Assembly (NCBI GenBank): GCA_044227095.1
Contig: JBGAFV010000001.1
Location: 1,302,001 to 1,366,000 of the forward strand
DNA length: 64,000 nt
DNA from: JACMLD01 sp044227095
GTDB taxonomy: Bacteria > Bacteroidota > Bacteroidia > Chitinophagales > Chitinophagaceae
Direction: 5' to 3'
The position numbers and the translations under genes were made by a program. Shown here one piece after another: positions 36,211 to 45,122 of the stretch; the stretch's first letter is position 1, and each line of letters starts with the position of its first letter. The notes below the pieces were generated by a model. The model searched no databases, had not been told where the DNA came from, and saw only the letters and a list, made by a program, of their open reading frames with translations.

Positions 36211-36227
36211 GATTTGTAGTCAAATGG
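36186..36227 (-). pseudogene. tRNA-derived remnant with 8-bp anticodon-like hairpin
   Basis: On the minus strand the sequence aligns to the T-arm and variable region of tRNA-Asn (43066-43139), with one stem mismatch (G-A) and a C at the position equal to T54. Next to it an 8-bp perfect stem (CCATTTGA / TCAAATGG) carries a 7-nt loop CTACAAA, formally anticodon ACA. No D-arm or acceptor 5' strand is present. It sits between the response regulator gene and the terminator. Confidence 0.7.
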
Positions 36228-36258
36228 TCCGTTTTAAAGTTCAATCATTACAACAATT

Positions 36259-36960
36259 CTACACCCACTTATTTTTATGCGCTAAACTTATTATTTGCGC
36301 TTTTGAATTTACGTGAAGCTTCTCATAAATATTAGCAACATGTTTTCTTACGGTTAATACGCTTAAGTTAAGTGATGAGGCGATTCGCTTCGCATCAAAA
36401 CCATTGACCATTTGCTGAAGAATTTCTTTCTCTCTGTCGGTGATGGCCGCGGGAATGTCTGATCCGGTCTTTTTTTCCGTGAGCGTATTATTTACACGGC
36501 CTAATAGCTGCAGCGCTTTGCGGGCGATAGCGGGGCTCATAGGGGCGCCCTGGTATTTTAAAATAGTATCCATAGCATCCTCCAGGGCAATTGCGCTCTC
36601 GTGCTTTAGCAGGTAGCCCGAAGCACCGGCCTGAATGGCCGCGAATATTTTTTCATCATCATCAAAAACGGTGAGTACAATAAAATGAATCTGCGGGTAA
36701 AGGCTTTTAGCCATGGCAATTGTTTGAATGCCGTCCATTTCCGGCATTTCAAGATCCATAAAGATCACCTGCGGTAAAGCCTGAAAGGGAAGTCCCTTCA
36801 GTTCGCGCATACATTCTATGCCGTTGGAGGCTACGAAAATCATATTGTAACCTTTCAATAAATTCATTTTTTGCAGAAAGGTATTCCGGTTGATGGCGTT
36901 GTCTTCTACAAGCGCAATGTTCAGGAGGTTGTTCTGATTCATAAAAATTAGATTATTCAT
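36259..36960 (-). CDS. NarL/LuxR-family response regulator
   Basis: A 233-residue regulator. The receiver domain has the acidic pair in ALVEDN (about residues 16-21), phospho-acceptor Asp69 (FMDLEMPEMDG), Thr97 and Lys119. The C-terminal LuxR-type HTH reads ITDREKEILQQMVNGF to VNSKAQIISLAHKNKWV. The ATG at 36960 overlaps the kinase stop (ATGA), so the two are translationally coupled and the RR is the partner of the kinase. Targets are probably nearby (the permease or the lipoprotein gene), but no binding site is visible. Confidence 0.93.
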   Translation of the reverse strand: MNNLIFMNQNNLLNIALVEDNAINRNTFLQKMNLLKGYNMIFVASNGIECMRELKGLPFQALPQVIFMDLEMPEMDGIQTIAMAKSLYPQIHFIVLTVFDDDEKIFAAIQAGASGYLLKHESAIALEDAMDTILKYQGAPMSPAIARKALQLLGRVNNTLTEKKTGSDIPAAITDREKEILQQMVNGFDAKRIASSLNLSVLTVRKHVANIYEKLHVNSKAQIISLAHKNKWV

Positions 36961-38909
36961 TTGTTATCCCTGCGGGATGATATATGTACAATCGTTCCGC
37001 CGCCTTCACGTGGCAGCCAGCCAATATTCCACCCTGTCTGTTCAGCCCTTTCTTTCATATTCGCAAGTCCGTTACCGTTGTTTATCATTTCAGGCATGCC
37101 CGTTCCATTATCCGCGATGCTTATTTCAAGCAAACCGAGTTTTACAACAACATTAATTGAAACTTCAGACGCCCTGCTGTGCCGCAACGCATTATTAACT
37201 GCTTCCTGCACGATCCGGAAAAGATGCAATGCGTGAGAGGGAACAAGTATCAGATCCCTGTCAATATCTTCCATAACACTGATGTTGATATTTGGATAGC
37301 TTTGCTGTATGCGCTGAACAAAAATTTTTACCCGGTCGCTTAATGCTGTGGCCGATAACGCATCTTTTTTCATCGCCCAAATGGTGTCGTTTAGTTGTGA
37401 TACGATGGCCTGCGAATTATTTCTCAGCTCACCAAGGGCCGGTATTTCAGAAGGCTTCGCCAGTGAATGTTCCGCAAGGTCAAGATTGGATACGATTGCT
37501 GCGGCATAAGCGCCGAGATTATCGTGCAGGTCTGCCGCTATTCGTTTACGCTCATTTTCCTCCGCCGCAGCCACCGAGCGTTCTGCCTGTATTTTCTCCC
37601 TTCTGCGATATTCTGTAAACAAAACAAAAGCGATAATAGCCAGGAAAAATGCTGAGCCAAGCAATATATAAAATCGGCTGTTCTTCCGTGCTATATCCAG
37701 CTGTTGGCGGATAATCGTTGTTTCCTTTTTCTGCACTTCGTATTTGGTCTGCAATTCCGCGATTGCCCTTGCTGAATTGTACTTGTACAAAGAATCTTTG
37801 GCAACAATAATATCTTCAAGCGTGTTGGTATACTGCGCTGTTTCTCCGGTAATCTTATAACATTTTGCCAGCGCTTCATAATAGCCCAGCCTGATCATAA
37901 TGGAATTGCTAAAAACAGTCTCGCCCTTTTTACCGTCAACAATATGCAGGTCGCCCTTTACCAGCAGTTGTTTGCAGGTCTCAATCGCTTTTTGTATTTG
38001 TTTTGTCTGGATGTAATAATCTATCAGCGATAAATTTTCGTCCTGGTAAACTGGCCCATCTCCTAACCGGCCCCGTACTGCAGCCATTTCTTTTAAAGCC
38101 GCTTCCGCATTGGTAAGTTTACCCGAAGCCATAAGTATTGTGGACTGTCGTTGCAGCGCCAGCGCCAAATTAGACAGGTTTTGTGTTTCTTTAAAAAGAG
38201 CGACGCCCTTATCAATATAAAAATTAGCAGAATCATTTTTATCTTTTTGATGAAAAGCATCGGCCATGTTTACATAAATGGCAGCTTTTACAGCATTCAT
38301 AGATTCTTTATCGGCGCAAAATGAAATGGCTCTTTGCAACCATGTAAAAGCTTCCGCAGGCTGGTTTCGGGCCAGCGCAAATGAAGCGATGCTATTGTAA
38401 TTCTCGGCGAGGGTGGCGCTATCTTTATATATTTCCGCTTCACTTACTATGCGGTACAAAATAGCAAGACCTTCCTGGTAACGGCTGTGGGCTCCATAGC
38501 CGATGGCTTTTAACCTGGTTGCCTGGAAATAAATATCGCGATAATCCGCATTGGTTACCGGGTCTTCTTCAATCAACGGATCAACAGTAGCAATTACGCT
38601 GTCAATCCAACCCCAGCGCAAATAATCATAAGCAACCACGAGGTTGGCCATTTTACGCAGGCGTTTATCTGTGCTTGTTTGTGCCATGGCGCGGGCAAGA
38701 AAACAATAATGATCAAGTGTATCGCGGTGAACGCTTTTGTATTCATAACAAAGGGCCACCATCGCTCTTAGTTGTTCATCCCCATTACGTGCATGGTAGA
38801 TTGATTGCTCAAGTTCGGCTACACGTTTTGTTTGCCCTGCAGTCATCACTGCGCAGCCAATCAAAATACAAAACAATATATACCGGCGAAAAATTTTCAT
38901 ACCTGTCAA
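36957..38909 (-). CDS. TPR-containing sensor histidine kinase (HisKA_3 type)
   Basis: A 650-residue sensor kinase. Order: signal peptide (about 1-25), an extracytoplasmic TPR-like helical region (about 30-390), a coiled segment, one membrane helix (about 413-432), then HisKA_3 dimerisation domain with phospho-acceptor His462 in IAADLHDNLGA. An HATPase domain follows (EAVNNALRHS N-box, DNGTGMP, GNGLANMKERAEQTG). This is the usual NarL-partner layout of Bacteroidota, with periplasmic TPR sensing an unknown ligand. Stop overlaps the regulator start by ATGA. The first Met at 38909 or the fourth residue Met are both possible. Confidence 0.92.
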   Translation of the reverse strand: MTGMKIFRRYILFCILIGCAVMTAGQTKRVAELEQSIYHARNGDEQLRAMVALCYEYKSVHRDTLDHYCFLARAMAQTSTDKRLRKMANLVVAYDYLRWGWIDSVIATVDPLIEEDPVTNADYRDIYFQATRLKAIGYGAHSRYQEGLAILYRIVSEAEIYKDSATLAENYNSIASFALARNQPAEAFTWLQRAISFCADKESMNAVKAAIYVNMADAFHQKDKNDSANFYIDKGVALFKETQNLSNLALALQRQSTILMASGKLTNAEAALKEMAAVRGRLGDGPVYQDENLSLIDYYIQTKQIQKAIETCKQLLVKGDLHIVDGKKGETVFSNSIMIRLGYYEALAKCYKITGETAQYTNTLEDIIVAKDSLYKYNSARAIAELQTKYEVQKKETTIIRQQLDIARKNSRFYILLGSAFFLAIIAFVLFTEYRRREKIQAERSVAAAEENERKRIAADLHDNLGAYAAAIVSNLDLAEHSLAKPSEIPALGELRNNSQAIVSQLNDTIWAMKKDALSATALSDRVKIFVQRIQQSYPNINISVMEDIDRDLILVPSHALHLFRIVQEAVNNALRHSRASEVSINVVVKLGLLEISIADNGTGMPEMINNGNGLANMKERAEQTGWNIGWLPREGGGTIVHISSRRDNK

Positions 38910-39192
38910 TATGCATAAAAGTAGCGCATTTGTAATTCCACAAACCGCACTACTACAAATTAAGTATGCCCTGCAATGGACACCCAGGGAATTGGGTTAC
39001 GGTTTTTTAGAATGCCATTGAGCAGCAGGCTTTTATTTTTAATTGCCACCATCACTATTATATAATTAGAAGAAAAAATTATCGGTTTTACGTTGCCGTT
39101 ATTCCCGTACTACAAATTATGTATTTCCAGTGGTGTTGCTATAAGTCATTTTTGTACAGCAAATCAAACTCTACAACCAAAGACTACATAAC

Positions 39193-42100
39193 ATGAAAAA
39201 GCTAGTACTGGCAACATGCATCTTCCTGGCACTGTTTAATACAGAATGCCGGAAAACCGACAACTTTACTCCCGTCACTACGGACACAACCAAAATACCA
39301 GGTCTGCCCAAAGAAGGAATTTTGGTGAAGACCAGCATATTTGGACGAATTGTGGATGAAAAAGATTTACCACTCAGCGGCGTTACCGTTAGTGGTGCAG
39401 GTTCAACAACTACTACAGACATCAACGGCGTTTATATGCTGACGGATATCATGCTCGACCAGGCCCGTGCTTATATCACTGCTACCTTACCCGGATATTT
39501 TAAAGGTTCGCGGATCTTTCAACCCGTGGTAAATGGTATGTCGAGACCACCACTGATTAAAATGTTGGAGCAAAAAAGCCTGGGCAATATCAACGCAACC
39601 ACGGGCGGTGCCGTAGAATCAAAAGGAGGTACCCGCATTGAGCTTCCCGCCAACGCTATTGATGGCTATACCGGGCTCGTACGTGTGGTTGCAAGCTATA
39701 TTAATCCTACCAGCCCGGATATGTTTGCCCGTATGCCGGGTGATCTTGCAGCGGATAATGCGCAAAGTCAGAGGGGTTCTCTTATATCTTACGGTATGGC
39801 AGATATAGACTTGCTGGATGATAAAGGCAACAAAGTAAAAATCAAACAGGGTATGCAGGCTACTATTTCTATCCCTGTGCCGGCAACACTACAGGCTACA
39901 GCCAAACCAACCATTGCCCTGTGGTATTTTGATGAAACAAAAGGAATATGGAAAGAAGAAGGAAGCGGTACATACCAGGGCGGAAGGTATGTTGGCAAAG
40001 TGGGCCATTTTTCGGTGTGGAATTACGATCACTTCAGCCTCAATATGATCATACCTTTTTTCCTGCGCTGGGTTCCGAAACTTGCCACCAACCTGACGTT
40101 AACAGACCAGGACAATGTTTTGAATGCTCCACCGGATTTTCTGTTGACTGTAAAAGATAAAGAAACAAAGACAACACTTTATAGCAACATATTTCCACCA
40201 CCAGTACGTGATGCGGGCAGTAACCCTCCGCAAGCAACTACCAAAGTATCTTTTCCATTGCCCAGCATTTCAGATAAGTTGGAGATTACGGTAACACCCG
40301 TGCAGCCAGGCGGACCGGATTATCCCACCAATACCAACTATTCACAGAACGCGGATGATACACCGCCAGCATCACCAACATTTGCAACAGACCAGGAAAG
40401 TGTTACGGTGGAAGTAACGCCTACTACACCCCCTACCACAATTACTATAACTGTACCGCCAGCCGGTGGTGGCGGTGGTAATGGAGAAACAGTAGTGAAT
40501 GTAAATGGTAAAGCTGTTAACTGCGCCAACCAACCAATAACAAGGGGATATGCGTTCCTGAGCATGCGCAGTGGCAATACTATTGTAAAAAGTACAACAG
40601 CACCCGTTTATGGTACGGAAGGCCGTTTTACCGCCCAATATGTTTTTTACAACGCCCTGCCCAACAGGATTGATAACGCAGTGCTTACTTTATACGATTT
40701 GCAGACTGGTAAAAAAACAAAGGATATTGCTATCAATATAAATCCTTCAGTAGCGTACATGATTTCAGACCCGGTAAAAATATGCGATGATACAAATCCA
40801 GGTGGTGGAACTACTACCGGCAAAGTATATAAAGGCGATTATTCAATCAATGACGCCGCCAGTCTGAAAGCGTTTATTGATTCGGGCTATACAGAAGTAA
40901 CGGGCATGCTATATGTAGGCAACGTAAGTGATCTTAGCGGTATTATTACTTTGAAAAAAGTATGGGGCCTGAGCTTGCGCAACGCTCCCATAACAAGTCT
41001 TGGCGGATTGGCAGAAGTTGAAGACATGTCTTACATACTGATCGTTGCCTGCAACCAGCTGACGAACGCGGCTTTCCCTAAACTTGTCAGTAAATCATTA
41101 CAGGGCATACATATCAATAATGACCTGGGATTGACTGCACTTACACTTCCTTCTATTGAAACAGTAAGCCCATTGGGTAATGATTACATTTCTATTACCG
41201 GTAGTCCGCTGCTGAAAACTTTGTCTATTCCCAATCTCAAATCAGTAGACAAATGCGGTTATATAGAAATCACCAATACGCTGCTGACGGATCTGAATAC
41301 GTTTTCCGCAGCCAGCGGCACATTAGGTTCGTGGGGATTTACGCTTACAGACAATTCGGAACTGAAATCCTTAAGCGGAATGGCCAATATCATTGTTAGC
41401 GGCAGGCTCACCATCGATCAGTGCACGAAACTCACAACTCTTGATGGCATCAATATACCCGCAGACGTAACCGACTGGGTGCAACTGACAAGAAATGATG
41501 TGTTGACAAACATCGGCGCAGTTGCGAACAAATTAAGATCTACCAGTGGCCTTACCATCAGTTCAAATAAATTGCTATCCGCCGTGCAGTTTCCGTTATT
41601 TGAAAATGGAGCCGTATCCTGCAAAGAAAACCCTTTGCTTACTACCTTAAGCATGCCCAAACTCAAAACAGCCGGCTCCGTTGATATCGGGCATAATGTA
41701 AAAATGTCTTCCTTCAATATGAATGCGCTGGAAACATCCACCAATGGATTTTTAATGGATGGTGGATACGAAACTATACAGGCGCTTACTGTTTTCGATC
41801 TGCCCGCATTGAAAACGGTTGGAAGATTTAGCATCACCAACTGTCCCGCTATCGTTCATCTTGATGGTTTCGCCAGCCTGGAAACAGTAACAGGCGATCT
41901 CACTATCTCTAATGCCAATATTGAAGGAACGAGCGTAGCACTGCAAAGCATCAACGGATTTAATAAACTTGCAAGTGTTCCTTATTCGCTCAATATTGAA
42001 ACTTCTTCGGGTTCGCATTATACCGGTCCGCTCAGTTCTATTAAAGGATTTCAGAACCTTGTGTCAATTGGCGCAATGCTAAATATTGGTGGCAAAAATC

Positions 42101-42591
42101 TTACGGATATCTCCGGCTTTGCAAAGCTGCAAAGCATTGGTCAGGATTTCCGCATCATTAACACCGGGCTTACTGGTCTTGGCGGATTAAGCAAACTTGT
42201 TTCTTCGGGACAAAACGAAAACAGGTTGATCTATATCACAGACAATGAAAAACTTACTACGCTTGCGGGATTAACATCAATTGTAAATCTTACCGGTATC
42301 TATATTACCAACAATGCAAGTTTATTAAACCTGCAGGGGCTTGACAACGTAAAATCTTTGAAATATGGCATTACTATCAATAACAATAATAAACTGGCCA
42401 ACATAGATGGGCTTGGCAATGTAGATGGCGCTATAAATGGTATTTCTATATCAGATAACGCCGCATTGAAAAGTTTTTGCGGTATTACCAAACTGGTAAA
42501 AAGTGGAGCTAATACGGGCGGTTACAATGTTAGAACCAACGCATACAATCCCACTGAGCAAGATATCAAAGACGGCAAGTGCAGTCAATAA
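39193..42591 (+). CDS. Large surface lipoprotein with carboxypeptidase-regulatory and receptor-L-domain-like repeats
   Basis: A 1132-residue lipoprotein (signal peptide, lipid Cys19 in LFNTEC). Order: a carboxypeptidase-regulatory-like beta sandwich (about 51-90, GRIVDEKDLPLSGVTVSGAG), a GGTRIELPANAIDG-type domain (about 142-275) and a Pro/Thr-rich and GGGGG linker (about 375-435). After another sandwich domain come about ten leucine-rich, L-domain-like beta-helix turns from residue 570 to the end (patterns such as SGLTISSNKLL and GIYITNNASLLNLQGLDNV). Such repeats mediate binding to proteins or glycans. Divergent from the kinase, inside the direct-repeat-flanked segment. Binding partner unknown. 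Confidence 0.82.
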   Translation: MKKLVLATCIFLALFNTECRKTDNFTPVTTDTTKIPGLPKEGILVKTSIFGRIVDEKDLPLSGVTVSGAGSTTTTDINGVYMLTDIMLDQARAYITATLPGYFKGSRIFQPVVNGMSRPPLIKMLEQKSLGNINATTGGAVESKGGTRIELPANAIDGYTGLVRVVASYINPTSPDMFARMPGDLAADNAQSQRGSLISYGMADIDLLDDKGNKVKIKQGMQATISIPVPATLQATAKPTIALWYFDETKGIWKEEGSGTYQGGRYVGKVGHFSVWNYDHFSLNMIIPFFLRWVPKLATNLTLTDQDNVLNAPPDFLLTVKDKETKTTLYSNIFPPPVRDAGSNPPQATTKVSFPLPSISDKLEITVTPVQPGGPDYPTNTNYSQNADDTPPASPTFATDQESVTVEVTPTTPPTTITITVPPAGGGGGNGETVVNVNGKAVNCANQPITRGYAFLSMRSGNTIVKSTTAPVYGTEGRFTAQYVFYNALPNRIDNAVLTLYDLQTGKKTKDIAININPSVAYMISDPVKICDDTNPGGGTTTGKVYKGDYSINDAASLKAFIDSGYTEVTGMLYVGNVSDLSGIITLKKVWGLSLRNAPITSLGGLAEVEDMSYILIVACNQLTNAAFPKLVSKSLQGIHINNDLGLTALTLPSIETVSPLGNDYISITGSPLLKTLSIPNLKSVDKCGYIEITNTLLTDLNTFSAASGTLGSWGFTLTDNSELKSLSGMANIIVSGRLTIDQCTKLTTLDGINIPADVTDWVQLTRNDVLTNIGAVANKLRSTSGLTISSNKLLSAVQFPLFENGAVSCKENPLLTTLSMPKLKTAGSVDIGHNVKMSSFNMNALETSTNGFLMDGGYETIQALTVFDLPALKTVGRFSITNCPAIVHLDGFASLETVTGDLTISNANIEGTSVALQSINGFNKLASVPYSLNIETSSGSHYTGPLSSIKGFQNLVSIGAMLNIGGKNLTDISGFAKLQSIGQDFRIINTGLTGLGGLSKLVSSGQNENRLIYITDNEKLTTLAGLTSIVNLTGIYITNNASLLNLQGLDNVKSLKYGITINNNNKLANIDGLGNVDGAINGISISDNAALKSFCGITKLVKSGANTGGYNVRTNAYNPTEQDIKDGKCSQ

Positions 42592-42625
42592 AGAAGCCTT
42601 ACTAGCAGGTTTGTTTTCTCATGTA

Positions 42626-42658
42626 AGATGCCGGCCGAAGGGTCCGGCATCTTTTTTT
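42626..42658 (+). terminator. Strong terminator of the lipoprotein gene
   Basis: Perfect 9-bp stem AGATGCCGG / CCGGCATCT, 9-nt loop, then seven T; 35 bp after the stop. The following gene-free DNA to 42907 is the copy-B direct repeat described separately. Confidence 0.92.
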
Positions 42659-42691
42659 AATAGCACACCGCGGCACCCCGGGGATGATGGG

Positions 42692-42724
42692 CTATGCTGC
42701 AACAATGAAATGATTTTTAAACAT
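42692..42724 (-). pseudogene. 5' remnant of a second FtsX-type permease gene
   Basis: Reading from the ATG at 42724 on the minus strand gives MFKNHFIVAA and a stop. The intact permease begins MFKNYFIVAW. Upstream homology to the intact gene's leader continues for over 200 bp, so a paralogous permease has been deleted here, leaving start codon and leader. The ten-codon frame is too short to be functional. Confidence 0.75.
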
Positions 42725-42937
42725 GGTTTGGATAATTATTAGAATCTCCAATAAGTCAATGTCATTATTCTTTCATTTTGATAGCCAGGCTAATAGCTAT
42801 TCTATCATTATCATCTTTGTGCGTTTTCGGTACAAATCATGTTCGCTTTTATTACGGCAATGAATAAAATAAAAAAGACCAGCATTTCTGCTGATCTTTT
42901 TAAAGCTGCTCACCTTCTGGACTTGAACCAGAGACCC
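42700..42937. repeat. Direct repeat copy B (permease 5' remnant, leader, hairpin, tRNA-like T-arm)
   Basis: Counterpart of 35971-36210. Differences are mainly substitutions plus single-base indels (for example one missing base near 42851). It is gene-free apart from the remnant and ends inside the tRNA-like element at 42908-42982. Confidence 0.85.
42876..42897 (-). terminator. Bidirectional terminator hairpin (copy B)
   Basis: Same 9-bp stem and GAAA loop as copy A, with TTTTTTATTTT on the minus strand. Follows the tRNA-like element. Confidence 0.8.
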
Positions 42938-42982
42938 TCCCGACTAAAAGTCGGGAGGCTTAACCAACTGAGCTAAGGAGGG
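42908..42982 (-). tRNA. tRNA-Lys(TTT)-like gene, degenerate, probably a tRNA pseudogene
   Basis: A 75-nt tRNA-like sequence with an intact T-arm (TCTGG / CCAGA, loop TTCAAGT) and a CTTTTAG loop giving anticodon TTT. It has several defects. The acceptor CCCTCCT / AGGTGAG has two mismatches (2-71, 4-69), and the D-stem is broken (AGCC opposite GCTC). The variable region is one base long, and the discriminator is C, not the usual A for Lys. The anticodon stem is an 8-bp perfect helix instead of 5. The T-arm and most of the D-loop equal the adjacent tRNA-Asn, so it is a tRNA-Asn derivative. A scanner may still call it tRNA-Lys. Confidence 0.55.
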
Positions 42983-43035
42983 GTATGTTGTGTACGTTTT
43001 CCAAATCCAACCCGATTCGTACTATCAAAATAAAA

Positions 43036-43057
43036 AAGCCGACATCACTGCCGGCTT
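43036..43057 (-). terminator. Terminator after tRNA-Asn
   Basis: AAGCCG / CGGCTT stem with partly paired interior, followed on the minus strand by TTTTTTATTTT. It lies 9 bp after the tRNA 3' end, between tRNA-Asn and the tRNA-like element. Confidence 0.75.
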
Positions 43058-43065
43058 AAAGCTTG

Positions 43066-43139
43066 CTCCCCCTTCTGGACTTGAACCAGAGACCCTCTGA
43101 TTAACAGTCAGATGCTCTAACCAACTGAGCTAAGGAGGA
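43066..43139 (-). tRNA. tRNA-Asn(GTT)
   Basis: A 74-nt cloverleaf: acceptor TCCTCCT / AGGGGGA (one G-U), D-stem GCTC / GAGC, anticodon stem TCTGA / TCAGA with loop CTGTTAA (anticodon GTT), T-arm TCTGG-TTCAAGT-CCAGA, discriminator G as expected for Asn. CCA is not encoded. A promoter is seen about 120 bp upstream. Confidence 0.95.
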
Positions 43140-43259
43140 GTATGTCGCCCTACCTTTGGAATTCCGGTTTCAAATAAAGATTTTCAATTTTAATTAAGCT
43201 TTTGACCTAAAAGAAATCAAAAAATCAGAAATCCTATATCAGACATCTCTAAGGGGTGG

Positions 43260-43289
43260 CAAAAATAAGCATTTTTGAATTCTGACAAA
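43260..43289 (-). promoter_or_regulatory. Bacteroidota-type promoter for tRNA-Asn
   Basis: On the minus strand, TTTG (43289-43286), 18 bp, then TATTTTTG (43267-43260), matching the Bacteroidota consensus TTTG / TAnnTTTG. It would give a leader of about 115 nt before tRNA-Asn. The same -7 word occurs before tRNA-Met. Confidence 0.55.
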
Positions 43290-43337
43290 GCCTATTTTGG
43301 TTTTTATTTAATGCTGGAAACCAGAAAATTGTTTGCG

Positions 43338-43670
43338 TTATAATAACACCCAAACCCCATCTTCCCGCACTTCTACCGGCCAACGCTTTAAATAATACCC
43401 TTCACCACTTGTATTGCGGCCATTTTGCAGGTTGAATTTATAACGGTGAACAGGACAAACCACATTGCCCAACGCATCAATATAACCATCGGCCATAATT
43501 CCGCTTGCATGCGGACATTTATAGGCAAATGCATAAAGTACATTTCTGTGCTTTCCTATGCAGATTTTTTTATTGTTGATTTCAATTACAGCAATATCGC
43601 CTTCTGAAAAAGCAATTTCTCCTTCTGATTCTGCAATCTTTTGCCAGGCTGGTGCATCAAAAAAAGACAT
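43338..43670 (-). CDS. Rieske-type 2Fe-2S protein
   Basis: A 110-residue soluble Rieske ferredoxin of the nitrite-reductase-small-subunit/dioxygenase-ferredoxin type. Cluster ligands are Cys52-x-His54 (CPH) and Cys72-x2-His75 (CPVH), 17 residues apart. It carries electrons to an oxygenase or reductase not encoded here. The start codon shares one base with the hflX stop (TAATG), so it is translated by coupling with hflX. The gene's terminator is not evident in the AT-rich 43140-43337 gap, which otherwise holds the tRNA promoter. Confidence 0.9.
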   Translation of the reverse strand: MSFFDAPAWQKIAESEGEIAFSEGDIAVIEINNKKICIGKHRNVLYAFAYKCPHASGIMADGYIDALGNVVCPVHRYKFNLQNGRNTSGEGYYLKRWPVEVREDGVWVLL

Positions 43671-44860
43671 TAGTACAAAAATTCAGTTTTGTAAGGATAG
43701 CGCACCTGGTATTGCAATCTTACTTTATGAAGAATAGTAGCACGCAGCTCCTGGAAGTTTCTTTTTTCTGTGGCAGATACAAAAATGGCATTGCCCAGCA
43801 ATTCATTTTCCCAGCGCTGTTTTATTTCTTCCAGTATCTGTGTTTTTACTTCATCTTCAAGCCAGGGATCAAAATGATTTTTTTCAAACAAATCCATTTT
43901 ATTGAAAATAGTAATCACCGGTTTATCCTGCGCTTTTAAATCCTGCAAAGTTTTATTTACTACAGCAATATGATCTTCGTGTTGTGCATGGCTCATGTCT
44001 ACCACATGCAGTAAAATATCTGCTTCGCGTACTTCATCAAGTGTACTTTTAAAACTTTCTACAAGATGGTGCGGCAGTTTGCGGATAAACCCAACCGTAT
44101 CGCTCAGCAAAAAAGGAGTGTTTTCAAAAACAACTTTGCGGGTGGTAGTGTCTAGCGTTGCAAACAATTTGTTTTCTGCAAACACTTCGCTTTTGCTCAG
44201 CACATTCATAATAGTGCTTTTGCCTACGTTGGTATAACCTACAAGTGCTACGCGAATAAACTCTCCCCTGTCTTTGCGCTGGGTATAAGATTGCTTGTCT
44301 ATTTCTGCCAGGCGCTTGCGTAGTAAAGAAATTTTATCTTTTACAATACGCCTGTCTGTTTCAATTTCGGTTTCACCCGGCCCCCTGCTGCCTATACCGC
44401 CTCCCTGTCTTTCAAGGTGTTTCCACATACCTTTTAATCGCGGTAGCAGGTATTGGTACTGCGCAAGCTCTACCTGTGTTTTTGCCTGCGCTGTTTTTGC
44501 ACGGCGGGCAAATATGTCAAGTATTAGATCAGATCTGTCTATGGTAACCGTGTTCAGTTCTTTTTCAATATTCTGAATTTGCGAACCGCTTAGTTCATCG
44601 TCAAAGATTACCAGTTGTATATCGCGGTTTTCAATATAATTTTTTATTTCTTCAAGCTTGCCTTTGCCTACAAATGTGCGGCTGTCTGGTTGCGGTAGTT
44701 TTTGTGTAAACCGCTTAACCGCCATAGCACCTGCTGTTTCTGCAAGGAAGGCAAGTTCATCCAGGTACTCATGCGTTTGCTGTTCTGCCTGGTCTTTGTT
44801 TACTACGCCCACCAGTACAGTTCTTACATCGTTTTGTATTGACTTCTTTTTATCGAGCAC
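43670..44860 (-). CDS. hflX: Ribosome-associated GTPase HflX
   Basis: A 396-residue HflX GTPase, which splits or rescues stalled ribosomes. The N-terminal HflX domain (GKGKLEEIKNYIE, about residue 65; LDIFARRAKTAQAKTQVELAQ) is followed by the Gly-rich RQGGGIGSRGPGE linker. The G domain has P-loop GYTNVGKS (208-215), DTVGF and NKMD. It is first in a two-gene unit with the Rieske protein, with one-base overlap. Regulation is not visible. Confidence 0.96.
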   Translation of the reverse strand: MLDKKKSIQNDVRTVLVGVVNKDQAEQQTHEYLDELAFLAETAGAMAVKRFTQKLPQPDSRTFVGKGKLEEIKNYIENRDIQLVIFDDELSGSQIQNIEKELNTVTIDRSDLILDIFARRAKTAQAKTQVELAQYQYLLPRLKGMWKHLERQGGGIGSRGPGETEIETDRRIVKDKISLLRKRLAEIDKQSYTQRKDRGEFIRVALVGYTNVGKSTIMNVLSKSEVFAENKLFATLDTTTRKVVFENTPFLLSDTVGFIRKLPHHLVESFKSTLDEVREADILLHVVDMSHAQHEDHIAVVNKTLQDLKAQDKPVITIFNKMDLFEKNHFDPWLEDEVKTQILEEIKQRWENELLGNAIFVSATEKRNFQELRATILHKVRLQYQVRYPYKTEFLY

Positions 44861-45018
44861 TATTAATATTTATAATTAGAGAATTCAGGAAGGCAAAGGT
44901 AATATCCAAGTGATACTTGTTTGGATAATTTAGGAAACGAAACGATAAATTATTTTACAGCATCATTGTATTTTATGCCCCCGGCAAGATTTGACCAGCG
45001 TAATAACCGCAATAAAAA

Positions 45019-45043
45019 AGGTACCAGCCCAGGGCAAGTACCT
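45019..45043 (-). terminator. Terminator of the outer-membrane barrel gene
   Basis: AGGTAC-tt-GCCC / GGGC-tg-GTACCT-like stem on the minus strand followed by TTTTTTATT, 80 bp after the stop at 45123. Confidence 0.8.
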
Positions 45044-45122
45044 CTATATTTTGAAGGCCATAAAGCTGGCTTTTGTGTATGTCTAGCTTCCCCCGGTTAG
45101 GGAAAGTCGGGTGGCGGCTGTC

